Shown here piece after piece: positions 15,245 to 22,503 of a DNA stretch of 41,689 nucleotides (the first letter of the stretch is position 1; each line of letters starts with the position of its first letter). The notes under the pieces were generated by a model, which did no database searches, was not told the origin of the DNA, and saw only the letters and a program-made list of their open reading frames with translations. Origin of the DNA: JAOABV01 sp039801465 (lineage in GTDB: Bacteria; Hydrothermota; Tepidihabitantia; Tepidihabitantales; CAIPLT01); assembly GCA_039801465.1 (NCBI GenBank), contig JBDRUT010000015.1, positions 1-41,689 on the forward strand, given 5' to 3'. The translations under genes and the position numbers were made by a program.

Positions 15245-16357
15245 ATGAGAATATGTATTTTAGGTGCCGGACTCCAAGGAAGAGCGGTGATACAGGATTT
15301 AGTAAAAAACAATCACCAGGTCACTGTTCTGGATAATAATCAAAATAATTTCAAAAGAATTATAAAATCTTCTCGAATTTCAACTAAACTTTTTGATGTC
15401 ACAAAGAAAAATGAGTTGATAAAGTTTATTAAAAATTATGAGGTTGTCGTTGGTGCCTTGCCCGCAGATTTAGGGTTTTATGCTATGCAGTGCGCAATTG
15501 AAGCAAGGGTTGATATGGTTGATATGTCTTATTCAGAACAAGACCCATTCATACTGGATAAACAAGCAAAACGGCAGAAAGTAAAAATCGTGCCTGACGC
15601 GGGTTTTGCTCCAGGGCTATCTAATATCTTGATTGGCGAAGCCTATCAGGAGTTCAAAAAGATTACAAGTTTAAGAATCTTAGTTGGCGGAATTCCGCAA
15701 AATCCTATTCCGCCATTCAATTATAAATATACCTGGTCACCCAGCGATTTAGTTGCTGAATATACCCGACCAGCCCGGATTGTTAATAACTATAAGATTA
15801 TTGAAATTGAAGCCTTAACTGGTATTGAACGATTTCAAATCCCTAAAATTGGTCAGTTAGAGTGTTTTTATACGGATGGACTTCGAACTTTACTGCATAC
15901 TTTTAAGAATATCAAAAATATGGAAGAAAAAACGATTCGCTATGAGGGTCATGCAGAAATTATAAAAGAGTTGTTTAAATTCGGGTTTACTCCATCAGAA
16001 CCAAATCCATTTACTGGTAACAAAATTAATCCCAAAACATATGTTCTTCAATTTTTGCAATCAGAATTAAGTAAAGGCGATGATTTAGATTTAACGATTC
16101 TAATAGTTGATATTAAAAGCCAGAATAAAACAAGAAGGTATAGAAGGTATAGTTGTATTGATTATTATGATAGAAAAGATAAGATAACATCAATGGCCCG
16201 AATGACTGCTTACACTTGTTCAATTATTACTCAATGTATAAAAGATTATCCTGATTACGGCGTAATTCCACCGGAATATTTAGGAATGTATCAAGATATT
16301 AGCAATTTTATAAAATCTGAATTAAAAAAGAGGAATATCATAATCCGTAAAAGTTGA
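15245..16357 (+). CDS. Saccharopine dehydrogenase-like / lysine 6-dehydrogenase-like oxidoreductase
   Basis: A 370-aa NAD(P)-dependent oxidoreductase. The N-terminal Rossmann motif is MRICILGAGLQGRAVIQDL; next come VVGALPADLGFYAMQCAIEA, VDMSYSEQDP and VKIVPDAGFAPGLSNIL, characteristic of the saccharopine dehydrogenase/lysine 6-dehydrogenase (LysDH) family. The middle part (ILVGGIPQNPIPPFNYK, WSPSDLVAEYTRPA) is the substrate domain. Members oxidise lysine or saccharopine or serve in carboxynorspermidine synthesis, so the substrate is left open. No lysine-catabolism partner is adjacent; aspartokinase lies about 9 kb away. The start is fixed by the promoter, whose predicted +1 is the ATG. Confidence 0.8.
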   Translation: MRICILGAGLQGRAVIQDLVKNNHQVTVLDNNQNNFKRIIKSSRISTKLFDVTKKNELIKFIKNYEVVVGALPADLGFYAMQCAIEARVDMVDMSYSEQDPFILDKQAKRQKVKIVPDAGFAPGLSNILIGEAYQEFKKITSLRILVGGIPQNPIPPFNYKYTWSPSDLVAEYTRPARIVNNYKIIEIEALTGIERFQIPKIGQLECFYTDGLRTLLHTFKNIKNMEEKTIRYEGHAEIIKELFKFGFTPSEPNPFTGNKINPKTYVLQFLQSELSKGDDLDLTILIVDIKSQNKTRRYRRYSCIDYYDRKDKITSMARMTAYTCSIITQCIKDYPDYGVIPPEYLGMYQDISNFIKSELKKRNIIIRKS

Positions 16358-16468
16358 AAACAAGAATTTGGCAAAAGACATTTTAGCCACGGAAGAAGTC
16401 AGATAGCAAAGGTCAAAAGTGTAAGTGGTAGGTCAATTATCATAGTTTGAAGTAGATAAAAGTTATTA

Positions 16469-16496
16469 TTGACAAGTAGGTAAATTATTCTATACT
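16469..16496 (+). promoter_or_regulatory. Leaderless bactofilin promoter
   Basis: TTGACA (16469-16474), 16-nt spacer, TATACT (16491-16496). Predicted +1 at 16503, adjacent to the ATG at 16504. Confidence 0.75.
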
Positions 16497-16503
16497 AAAT
16501 CTT

Positions 16504-16887
16504 ATGTTTGGTAAAAAAAACATTTTCGGAGAAACACAGATAAAGGAACATAGCAGATTAGATTCTTTTATTGGTAAAGGCACCAATTTTAAGGGTGACT
16601 TAGCGGTTTCTGGCTCGGCGAAGATTGATGGACAAATTGAAGGTGAAGTTAGAGTGTCCGAATTGCTCGTTACCGGACCAGAATCTTTTATCAAAGGCAC
16701 AATCAATTGTAAAGATGCAATAATCGGTGGCAGGGTTGAAGGAAACATTAATGCTCAAGCAAGTGTTGAATTGCAAACTGGAGCAACTGTGCTTGGTGAT
16801 ATTGTCTGCGCAAATTTAATTATTGCCAAAGATTGTTTTTTTGAAGGCAAATGCCAAATGAGTGGTAAAGAGATACGAAAGGATTAA
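16504..16887 (+). CDS. Bactofilin (polymer-forming cytoskeletal protein)
   Basis: A 127-aa bactofilin, a right-handed beta-helix protein that self-assembles into filaments at the membrane and positions cell-wall enzymes. After a short polar tail come the repeated beta-helix strands: IGKGTNFKGDLAVSGSAKID, GQIEGEVRVSELLVTG, IKGTINCKDAIIGGRVEGNI, VELQTGATVLGDIVCANLII. The hydrophobic/glycine spacing is typical of DUF583. The promoter makes the ATG at 16504 the first transcribed codon. A FabG-like gene follows 2 bp after the stop and an M23 peptidase lies about 900 bp on; bactofilins are often linked to M23 peptidases in cell-shape control. Confidence 0.9.
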   Translation: MFGKKNIFGETQIKEHSRLDSFIGKGTNFKGDLAVSGSAKIDGQIEGEVRVSELLVTGPESFIKGTINCKDAIIGGRVEGNINAQASVELQTGATVLGDIVCANLIIAKDCFFEGKCQMSGKEIRKD

Positions 16888-16889
16888 TT

Positions 16890-17639
16890 ATGGTTACAGG
16901 ACTTAAAGGCAAAAGAGTGATAATTACTGGAGCCGGGTCAGGCATTGGCAAAGCGATTGCGAAAAAGTTCGCTGAAGCCGGTGCATTTATTGCAGTCTGT
17001 GATATTAATGGCGAAGCCGCGCAACTAACTGCAAAAGAGATTGAGATTATCGGGGCTAAAGCAGTTGCTTATCAGGTAGATGTGGGAAATTTCGAGGAGG
17101 TCGAACAGACCGTAGAGAAGATTGCCCAAGCGCTCGGAGCAATTGAAATTCTTATTAATAATGCGGGTATTACTAAAGATACACTGTTATTACGAATGAA
17201 AGAGATTGATTTTGATAGCGTGATTCGAGTAAATCTTAAAGGCACATTTAACTTTACTCGTGCCTGTGCAAAACATCTTCTTAAGGCAAAATGGGGCAGG
17301 ATTATAAATATTTCTTCTGTCATTGGTGAAATGGGTAATATTGGACAATCAAACTATGCTGCTGCCAAAGCCGGTATCATTGGATTTACAAAATCAATTG
17401 CTAAGGAGTTGGCAAGTCGTAATATTACAGTTAATGCTATTGCTCCGGGATTTATCAAAACGCCGATGACGGAAAAATTACCAGAAAATGTGATTCAGGA
17501 ATACTTAAAACAAATTCCACTGGGCAGAGAAGGGACACCGGAAGATGTTGCCAATGTCTGTCTGTTTTTGGCTTCTGAAGATGCGTCTTATATCACGGGT
17601 CAAGTAATTCGGGTTGATGGCGGAATGCTCACCGCCTAA
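16890..17639 (+). CDS. fabG: 3-oxoacyl-[acyl-carrier-protein] reductase-like SDR
   Basis: A 249-aa classical short-chain dehydrogenase, most like FabG, the NADPH-dependent ketoacyl-ACP reductase of fatty-acid synthesis. It has the cofactor motif TGAGSGIGKAIA, NNAGITKDTLLLRM, the catalytic Ser in IINISSVIGEMGN, the catalytic Tyr/Lys in QSNYAAAKAG, and the FabG-like end YITGQVIRVDGGM. It begins 2 bp after the bactofilin stop, with AAAGGA as ribosome binding site inside that gene, so the two are cotranscribed. No other fatty-acid genes are adjacent, so another ketone substrate is possible. Confidence 0.88.
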   Translation: MVTGLKGKRVIITGAGSGIGKAIAKKFAEAGAFIAVCDINGEAAQLTAKEIEIIGAKAVAYQVDVGNFEEVEQTVEKIAQALGAIEILINNAGITKDTLLLRMKEIDFDSVIRVNLKGTFNFTRACAKHLLKAKWGRIINISSVIGEMGNIGQSNYAAAKAGIIGFTKSIAKELASRNITVNAIAPGFIKTPMTEKLPENVIQEYLKQIPLGREGTPEDVANVCLFLASEDASYITGQVIRVDGGMLTA

Positions 17640-17711
17640 AAATAGCGGAATAAAAGATTAAAAATAAAAATGAGAATAATTTTTTATCCATCGGACTTGC
17701 AGAACTTTTGC

Positions 17712-17739
17712 TTGACAAAAGGTATTTTTTCTGTAGACT
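17712..17739 (+). promoter_or_regulatory. Promoter upstream of the M23 peptidase gene
   Basis: TTGACA (17712-17717), 16-nt spacer, TAGACT (17734-17739). Predicted start near 17746, a leader of about 56 nt. A second TATAAT at 17788-17793, 8 nt before the ATG, has no good -35 partner. Confidence 0.6.
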
Positions 17740-17801
17740 AACAATAAAATATAAATTTGATTGGTCTTAGGAATATAATTTAATAAATATAATTTTATGC
17801 T

Positions 17802-18665
17802 ATGAGTTTAATTAATATAATACTTTTCTATAAGAAACGAGCGAAGTTTTTTAATATTTCAATTCCGGTGTTTATTTTATATTTGATTGCCGGATTTTTA
17901 GTTTTACTCATTCCACTTACAATCTATTTTGTCATTGCAACATCGCATTATGCCTATACAAATCGTAAGGTTCAAGTATTGAACCGTGAGAATCAAATGT
18001 TGAAAACTGAGATGGCTACGGTTCGGACACAATTAGAAACTCTCAGTCTCAAATTACAAGTACTGGCAGAACTTGATGCTCAGATTCGGATTGCGGCTAA
18101 TTTGGATTTACTTCCCAAAGATGTTCGACAAATGGGTTATGGTGGTAGTAATGATGATATTATTGCTGAAGTTGATAACTTAATTGAACGGGCAAGACAA
18201 CAAGAGAGAAGTTTTCAGCAACTGAAATCCTATCTTGAACAACAGAGTGCATTATTGCAACATACGCCATCAATTTGGCCTGTGGCAGGTTGGTTATCCA
18301 GTGGTTTTGGATACCGAAGGTCACCTTGGTCAGGAAAATCAGAATTTCATGAAGGGATTGATATTGTCGCTCCTGCGGGTACGCCAATTTTTGCAACCGC
18401 AGATGGACGGGTTAGGAGTGCGGGTTATAAAGCCGGTTGGGGACAATATGTAGAAATTGACCATGGTTTTGGATATTTAACATTCTATGCCCATTGCCAG
18501 ACAGTTAGGGTGAGAACTGGTCAAAATGTCAAACGGGGAGAAGTCATTGCTACTGTTGGTCGGACTGGTTCAGCTACTGGTAATCATCTCCATTATGGCA
18601 TAAAAGTGGCTGGTAATTGGGTGAACCCGTTAAACTATATTTTAACTGAATCCGCAAATCGTTAA
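17802..18665 (+). CDS. Membrane-anchored M23 family metallopeptidase
   Basis: A 287-aa cell-wall endopeptidase. A transmembrane segment (FILYLIAGFLVLLIPLTIYFV, about residues 24-45) is followed by a coiled coil (VQVLNRENQMLKTEMATVRT through about residue 110) and a C-terminal LytM/M23 domain. The zinc motifs are complete: HEGID (H-x3-D) and HLHY (H-x-H), with YLTFYAHC between them. It should hydrolyse peptidoglycan cross-links on the outer face of the inner membrane. The layout (membrane anchor, coiled coil, M23) and the nearby bactofilin match bactofilin-guided shape systems such as CcmA/Csd1 or BacA/LmdC. The start has no Shine-Dalgarno site. Confidence 0.88.
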   Translation: MSLINIILFYKKRAKFFNISIPVFILYLIAGFLVLLIPLTIYFVIATSHYAYTNRKVQVLNRENQMLKTEMATVRTQLETLSLKLQVLAELDAQIRIAANLDLLPKDVRQMGYGGSNDDIIAEVDNLIERARQQERSFQQLKSYLEQQSALLQHTPSIWPVAGWLSSGFGYRRSPWSGKSEFHEGIDIVAPAGTPIFATADGRVRSAGYKAGWGQYVEIDHGFGYLTFYAHCQTVRVRTGQNVKRGEVIATVGRTGSATGNHLHYGIKVAGNWVNPLNYILTESANR

Positions 18666-18720
18666 ATTATTCCCATCAATTATTTTTCCCAAAAAATTGT
18701 ATTTTAATTGAGGAGGCAAC

Positions 18721-19824
18721 ATGAAAGATATTAGATTAGAACGTTGGGCAGATGTGTTAGTAAATTATTCATTAAAAATCAAAAAAGGTGACTTGTTTCA
18801 AATCATCTCAACCCATTTAGCAAATCCGTTGATTCATGAAGTTTATCGAACTGCTTTAAGAAAAGGTGCCCATCCTTATGTAAAATATATTGGCGAAGGT
18901 CTGAATGAAATCTTTTTGAAGGAAGCCAGTGAAGAACAACTGGCATATATTTCAGAAGTAGAAAAATTTGAAATTGAGAAGATTCAAGCATATTTATACA
19001 TCATAACCGAATTCAATCGCAAATCACTTTCCAATTACGACCCAAAACGGTTGAGTCTGCGACGTAAAGCCACGGGTTATCTATTAGAAAGACGATTAGA
19101 ACGGGCGCACAAAGGATTAATGCGCTGGTCTTTAACTGCATATCCAGATAATGCTCAAGCCCAAGATGCGGAAATGTCACTGGATGAATTTAGCGAATTC
19201 ATATTCTCAGCAGGATTTCTGAATGATAAAGACCCAATTAAAAAGTGGCAGGATTTGGCAAAAGAACAGCGAAGAATTATTAAGATTTTAAGCAAAGTAA
19301 AGAAACTCAGAATCAAAAGTGAAGACACGGATTTATCGTTTTCCGTTCAGGGCAGAAAATGGATTAGTTGCGAAGGTAAAGAGAATTTTCCGGATGGCGA
19401 GATCTTCACCACACCAATTGAAGATACAGTTGAAGGTGTCATTAAATTCTCGTTTCCCTGTGTGTATATGGGCAGAGAAGTTAATGATGTCTATTTGCGA
19501 TTCAAACAAGGTGAAGTAATTGAAGTTAAAGCATCGAAAGGTGAAGATTACTTAAAATCAATGATAAAAATGGATGAGGGAGCAAAAAGAGTTGGTGAAT
19601 TTTCCTTTGGAACCAATTACGGCATTACCAAATTTATTAAGAACACTCTATTTGACGAGAAGATTGGTGGCACAATCCATCTTGCCTTAGGTTCATCTTA
19701 TCCTGAAACCGGCGGAAAAAACAAATCCAGTTTACATTGGGATATGGTCTGCGATTTAAGAGAACAAGGTGAAGTCTTCGCTGACAATAGTCTAATCTAC
19801 AAAAAAGGTAAATTCATTATCTGA
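18721..19824 (+). CDS. M29 family aminopeptidase
   Basis: A 367-aa aminopeptidase of the M29 (thermophilic aminopeptidase, AmpS/PepS) family. It opens with LERWADVLVNYSLKIKKGDL, typical of the family. The metal-site segments of the C-terminal half are visible: FPDGEIFTTPIEDTVEGVI (with catalytic Glu), MDEGAKRVGEFSFGTNYGI, and IHLALGSSYPETGG followed by SSLHWDMVCDLR. These enzymes remove N-terminal residues in the cytoplasm with two metal ions. GAGGAGG lies 5 nt before the ATG, giving a confident start. It follows the M23 gene by 55 bp and may be cotranscribed. Confidence 0.9.
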   Translation: MKDIRLERWADVLVNYSLKIKKGDLFQIISTHLANPLIHEVYRTALRKGAHPYVKYIGEGLNEIFLKEASEEQLAYISEVEKFEIEKIQAYLYIITEFNRKSLSNYDPKRLSLRRKATGYLLERRLERAHKGLMRWSLTAYPDNAQAQDAEMSLDEFSEFIFSAGFLNDKDPIKKWQDLAKEQRRIIKILSKVKKLRIKSEDTDLSFSVQGRKWISCEGKENFPDGEIFTTPIEDTVEGVIKFSFPCVYMGREVNDVYLRFKQGEVIEVKASKGEDYLKSMIKMDEGAKRVGEFSFGTNYGITKFIKNTLFDEKIGGTIHLALGSSYPETGGKNKSSLHWDMVCDLREQGEVFADNSLIYKKGKFII

Positions 19825-19931
19825 AAACTTAAAAGAGAATGCTGAGTAACTCTTATTGCCATTGAAAACACTGAAGCCACAGAATTAAATTAGCAAGTCC
19901 GGAGCAGTCAATCGCAAACGCAGAGCATCTA

Positions 19932-20201
19932 AAATTTGGACTTGACAATTCATTAAAAATTAGGTAAGGTAAATACAGAAAATGCACTGTTCTTTGAAAT
20001 ACTGGGTTGACGCAAAAGGGCAAAAAATAGGGGAGTCAATACATTTGGTATATTAAAGGTATTTGAATTATAAGGATTTAAAAAGGCTACAGTCTGAAAG
20101 CCTGCCCTGATGAAAAAGGGATGGACATCCGTGAACCGTAAAAGACGGATAACGGAACACGGTCACAAATCACGGACTTTGTCCTGATGAGAATGGGTTG
20201 C
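19932..20201 (+). ncRNA. boxA-containing structured RNA module, copy 1
   Basis: About 270 nt, nearly identical to 21038-21331. In order: a promoter (19942-19970), a boxA-like TGTTCTTTGAAA at 19988-19999 as in rRNA leaders, a long-range TTGAC/GTCAA pair (20007-20011 with 20035-20039), an AGGCT/AGCCT hairpin (20084-20103), CCCTGATGAAAAAGGG (20105-20120), heptamer-spaced CCGT/ACGG arms (20129-20175) and a second CCTGATGA hairpin (20182-20197). There is no conserved reading frame through it. That it is transcribed and functional is inferred from the promoter and from conservation between copies. Confidence 0.55.
19942..19970 (+). promoter_or_regulatory. Promoter of RNA module copy 1
   Basis: TTGACA (19942-19947), 17-nt spacer, TAAGGT (19965-19970). 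Predicted start near 19977, with boxA 11 nt downstream. Confidence 0.6.
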
Positions 20202-20217
20202 GAAAAAAATATCAGAG

Positions 20218-20346
20218 ATGATGCAAGAGATACTTGGTGATGATATTTTTGTTTTGTTGTTGATTATTATTTTGGGATTAGTAATATTATATTGTAATAA
20301 GATATTATATTTGGGGGTGAACAATGAAAAAAGAAGACCGTTATAG
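20218..20346 (+). CDS. Possible 42-aa single-span membrane peptide
   Basis: A small ORF beginning MMQEILGDD, then a hydrophobic stretch IFVLLLIIILGLVILY long enough to cross the membrane, then a basic tail ending KRRPL. It lies 17 nt after RNA module 1 and overlaps the start of the 194-aa gene by 23 nt in another frame. The ribosome binding site is weak (AGAG). The acidic N-end, single helix and basic tail resemble small membrane peptides such as type I toxins, but no homologue is recognised. It may be a chance ORF in AT-rich DNA; the ribosome binding site of the next gene lies within it. Confidence 0.35.
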   Translation: MMQEILGDDIFVLLLIIILGLVILYCNKILYLGVNNEKRRPL

Positions 20347-20908
20347 ATTAGGTACCGGATTATATGAATTTGGTTTAGACCGGATTTGGAAGCATATTAA
20401 TCGTGGGTTTGTGATTTTATCATCTAATCAGAACAGAGATAATGAAACAGAAGAAAAGGCGTTTAGGGAATTAAATTGGAAAGTGCATAGAGCTGGAGCA
20501 GGTTATATTGAGTTAGATGGTGTGTGGTATGATGACGAAAAAGGTATAGAGTATCACGAAAAATCGTTGGTCGTGCCTTATCCTGGTGATGAGAAATGGA
20601 AAACAAAAGATGAATTTAATAAGGAGATGCTGAATATTGCTCAAAGCTTTGAGCAAGAAGCGATTATTGTGGGTGATGACGAAGATGGTAATGTAAAGAT
20701 AGTTTACTTGGATGGTAGAGTTGACGATTTGGGTAAATTTCTACCTGATAAACTCGCACAGGCTTACTCAAAAATATCAAAGGGGCGTCATGTGGGACGA
20801 ACTTTTGCCTTTAAAGGTGTGAGAGTTCCTGGTTCAGCAATGGAAGCGTTGGCAATGAGAAAAATGGGATATATTTTTGAAGGAAAGATTTGGTTTGTAG
20901 TGCGATAA
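20324..20908 (+). CDS. Hypothetical protein, 194 aa, possibly DUF3293-like
   Basis: Not confidently recognised. The N-terminal half (GFVILSSNQNRDNETEE, AFRELNWKVHRAGAGYIEL, HEKSLVVPYPG) followed by LNIAQSFEQEAIIVGDDEDG vaguely recalls DUF3293 or phage-type small proteins, in which a 'sticky-end' domain binds a short peptide or nucleotide. That similarity is from memory of the pattern and weak. The C-terminal part (SKGRHVGRTFAFKGVRVPGS, EALAMRKMGYIFEGKIWFVV) is not recognised. The protein is soluble, with no signal peptide. A good GGGGGTGA ribosome binding site precedes ATG 20324. The gene sits alone between two copies of the RNA module, suggesting that the module and gene form a cassette. Confidence 0.7.
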   Translation: MKKEDRYRLGTGLYEFGLDRIWKHINRGFVILSSNQNRDNETEEKAFRELNWKVHRAGAGYIELDGVWYDDEKGIEYHEKSLVVPYPGDEKWKTKDEFNKEMLNIAQSFEQEAIIVGDDEDGNVKIVYLDGRVDDLGKFLPDKLAQAYSKISKGRHVGRTFAFKGVRVPGSAMEALAMRKMGYIFEGKIWFVVR

Positions 20909-21037
20909 CATCATAAAATATTTGTAAATATTCATAGTAAAATCTCAATGTGAAATAATGATAAAATAATAAAAATTAAACCAAGGTGAATAAAATGTGA
21001 AGTTTTACAGCATTTTTTGTTTTGTAACAGGTGATTG
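20909..21037. other. Spacer between orphan gene and second RNA module
   Basis: AT-rich, no gene and no obvious intrinsic terminator; the bases before 21038 do not match those before copy 1. Confidence 0.4.
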
Positions 21038-21331
21038 AAATTTGGACTTGACAATCATTAAAAATTAAATTAGGTAAGATAAATACAGAAAATGCACTGT
21101 TCTTTGAAATACTGGGTTGACGCAAAAATGGCAAAAAATAGGGGAGTCAACACATTTGGCATATTAAAGATATTGAATTATAAGGATTTAAAAAGGCTAC
21201 AGTCTGAAAGCCTGCCCTGATGAAAAAGGGATGGACATCCGTGAACCGTGTCCGTTAACCGTGAACCGTAAAAGACGGATAACGGAAAACGGTCACGAAT
21301 CACGGACTCGCCCCTGATGAAAAAGGGTTGC
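21038..21331 (+). ncRNA. boxA-containing structured RNA module, copy 2
   Basis: Second copy of the module at 19932-20201, with only scattered substitutions. TTGACA is at 21048-21053 and TAAGAT at 21075-21080, a 21-nt spacing that would weaken the promoter. boxA TGTTCTTTGAAA is at 21098-21109. A 20-bp insertion in the CCGT arm (region 21239-21305) adds further CCGT units. The final hairpin, CCCTGATGAAAAAGGG (21312-21327), is a perfect version of the degenerate one in copy 1. Confidence 0.55.
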
Positions 21332-21483
21332 TTGACGCTTGATGCCAAAAAGGTGATGTGTAAGGCGTAATGCTTGACGCGTTTCTGAAAAATTATAAAT
21401 CTGGCTTAACAAGTTCTCCGTAGTGTAAAGAAATTGATGTCCTGAACCGCTCCAAAATTCGTAATCTAAATGCTACTCCTTAA

Positions 21484-21669
21484 ATGTTGTTAAAATACCT
21501 GCTAAAAAAGACTTTAACAGATGCCTTAACAGATAAAATAATTGGTAATATACCAAATCTCCTAAAAGAAGAATTTGTATATAAAAATTACCATATTTTA
21601 CTTCGCATAACCCGCAGTGGGGAGAGCCATACCATCGTAATAGGTCTATTTTTATTTATCACTTTCTGA
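21484..21669 (+). CDS. Possible small ORF or gene remnant after RNA module 2
   Basis: A 61-aa ORF, beginning MLLKYLLKKTLTDALTDKII and ending in a hydrophobic IVIGLFLFITF. It has no recognisable domain and no Shine-Dalgarno site. Its position after copy 2 parallels the orphan gene after copy 1, so it could be the decayed cargo of a second cassette; equally it may be chance. Confidence 0.25.
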   Translation: MLLKYLLKKTLTDALTDKIIGNIPNLLKEEFVYKNYHILLRITRSGESHTIVIGLFLFITF

Positions 21670-21799
21670 TTCAATAGGTTATATTAAATTTTTGCTTAAA
21701 TTTTTGTTTATATATATGTATAAATTTTATTATGTTTAGAAGTGTTAAAAATCTATGGTTGGGGATGTTCAAATTGGGAATAGTAATGAGTTGAGTCGG

Positions 21800-21862
21800 T
21801 TATCCAATAGATAATTGAGTCTGCAATAGAGCCGATAATTTGGTTAATTGTCTATAGGATAA
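21800..21862. repeat. 17-bp imperfect inverted repeat
   Basis: TTATCCAATAGATAATT (21800-21816) pairs with AATTGTCTATAGGATAA (21846-21862), 15 of 17 positions, around a 29-nt loop. It lies directly before a second, larger hairpin. Confidence 0.6.
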
Positions 21863-21878
21863 TGGGTTAGATTATATT

Positions 21879-21975
21879 ATCCGCAGTCCAGATGGTAAGC
21901 AGGGGGGCTAGCCAGTGGGCAAGCCAGTCGGCAGCCCATCGGCTTACCCATAGGATTGCTCTTTAGACTGCGGAT
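21879..21975. repeat. GC-rich nested hairpin, about 97 nt
   Basis: Outer perfect 10-bp arms ATCCGCAGTC (21879-21888) and GACTGCGGAT (21966-21975) enclose inner 7-bp arms GGTAAGC (21894-21900) and GCTTACC (21942-21948). Inside is a GC-rich core with three variants of AGCCAGTSGGC. It stands out sharply from the AT-rich surroundings and has no reading frame. It could be a structured RNA, a small mobile element or a recombination site. Confidence 0.6.
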
Positions 21976-22385
21976 TAGATTACCGAGTATACCAAGTCCT
22001 GCGTTCAGAATATTTGAAGGATAAAAGACGAATTGGTTGAGAAGACGGTTGCATTTTTCTGTTGTCAGAAGTAAAGCATACTTTCTTTTTTAGCCGAAAG
22101 AAAAAAATCTGCTTATCTATAATTTAACAGAATTTCCATAGACATTCATCAAGTATTTCATTTACTGAAAACAATAAAAGAATTTAATGTTTGCAATTAT
22201 GCTCTTAAGAAATAATTGAAATTAAATAAGAGAATCTGTGTGTGCTTATCAGTCTATTTTGACCCCAGCATTCAAAACAATGTAGTTGGTTGAAAAGTAA
22301 CAAAACATTTTGGGAGTTTTGGAATTTAGATTTTTTCTAATTTCAATATCATTTGCTTGGTTTATTGTGTTCTTTCACATCAGCA

Positions 22386-22413
22386 TTGACTTTTCAAAAA
22401 TTTTGTTTATTTT
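22386..22413 (+). promoter_or_regulatory. Candidate promoter of the PQQ-propeller gene
   Basis: TTGACT (22386-22391), 16-nt spacer, TATTTT (22408-22413). Leader of about 85 nt with AAGGAG before the ATG at 22504. Confidence 0.45.
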
Positions 22414-22503
22414 ATTATAAATTATGATATCTGTTTATTGTGAAATTCGACACTCGTTTTTTGGCTTTAGTAAGATAATTAATTTGAATTAAGGAGTCAA
22501 GAT

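Larger units (their letters stand above)
21670..22503. other. 834-bp gene-free region with large hairpins
   Basis: No ORF of substance. The left part holds the two hairpins at 21800-21862 and 21879-21975; the right part is AT-rich and ends with the promoter and leader of the propeller gene. Confidence 0.5.

Noticed and set aside
20181..20205. CTGATGAG followed by GAAA, resembling a hammerhead ribozyme core
   Set aside because: Stem II does not pair well, and copy 2 of the module lacks the GAAA, so the match is most likely chance.
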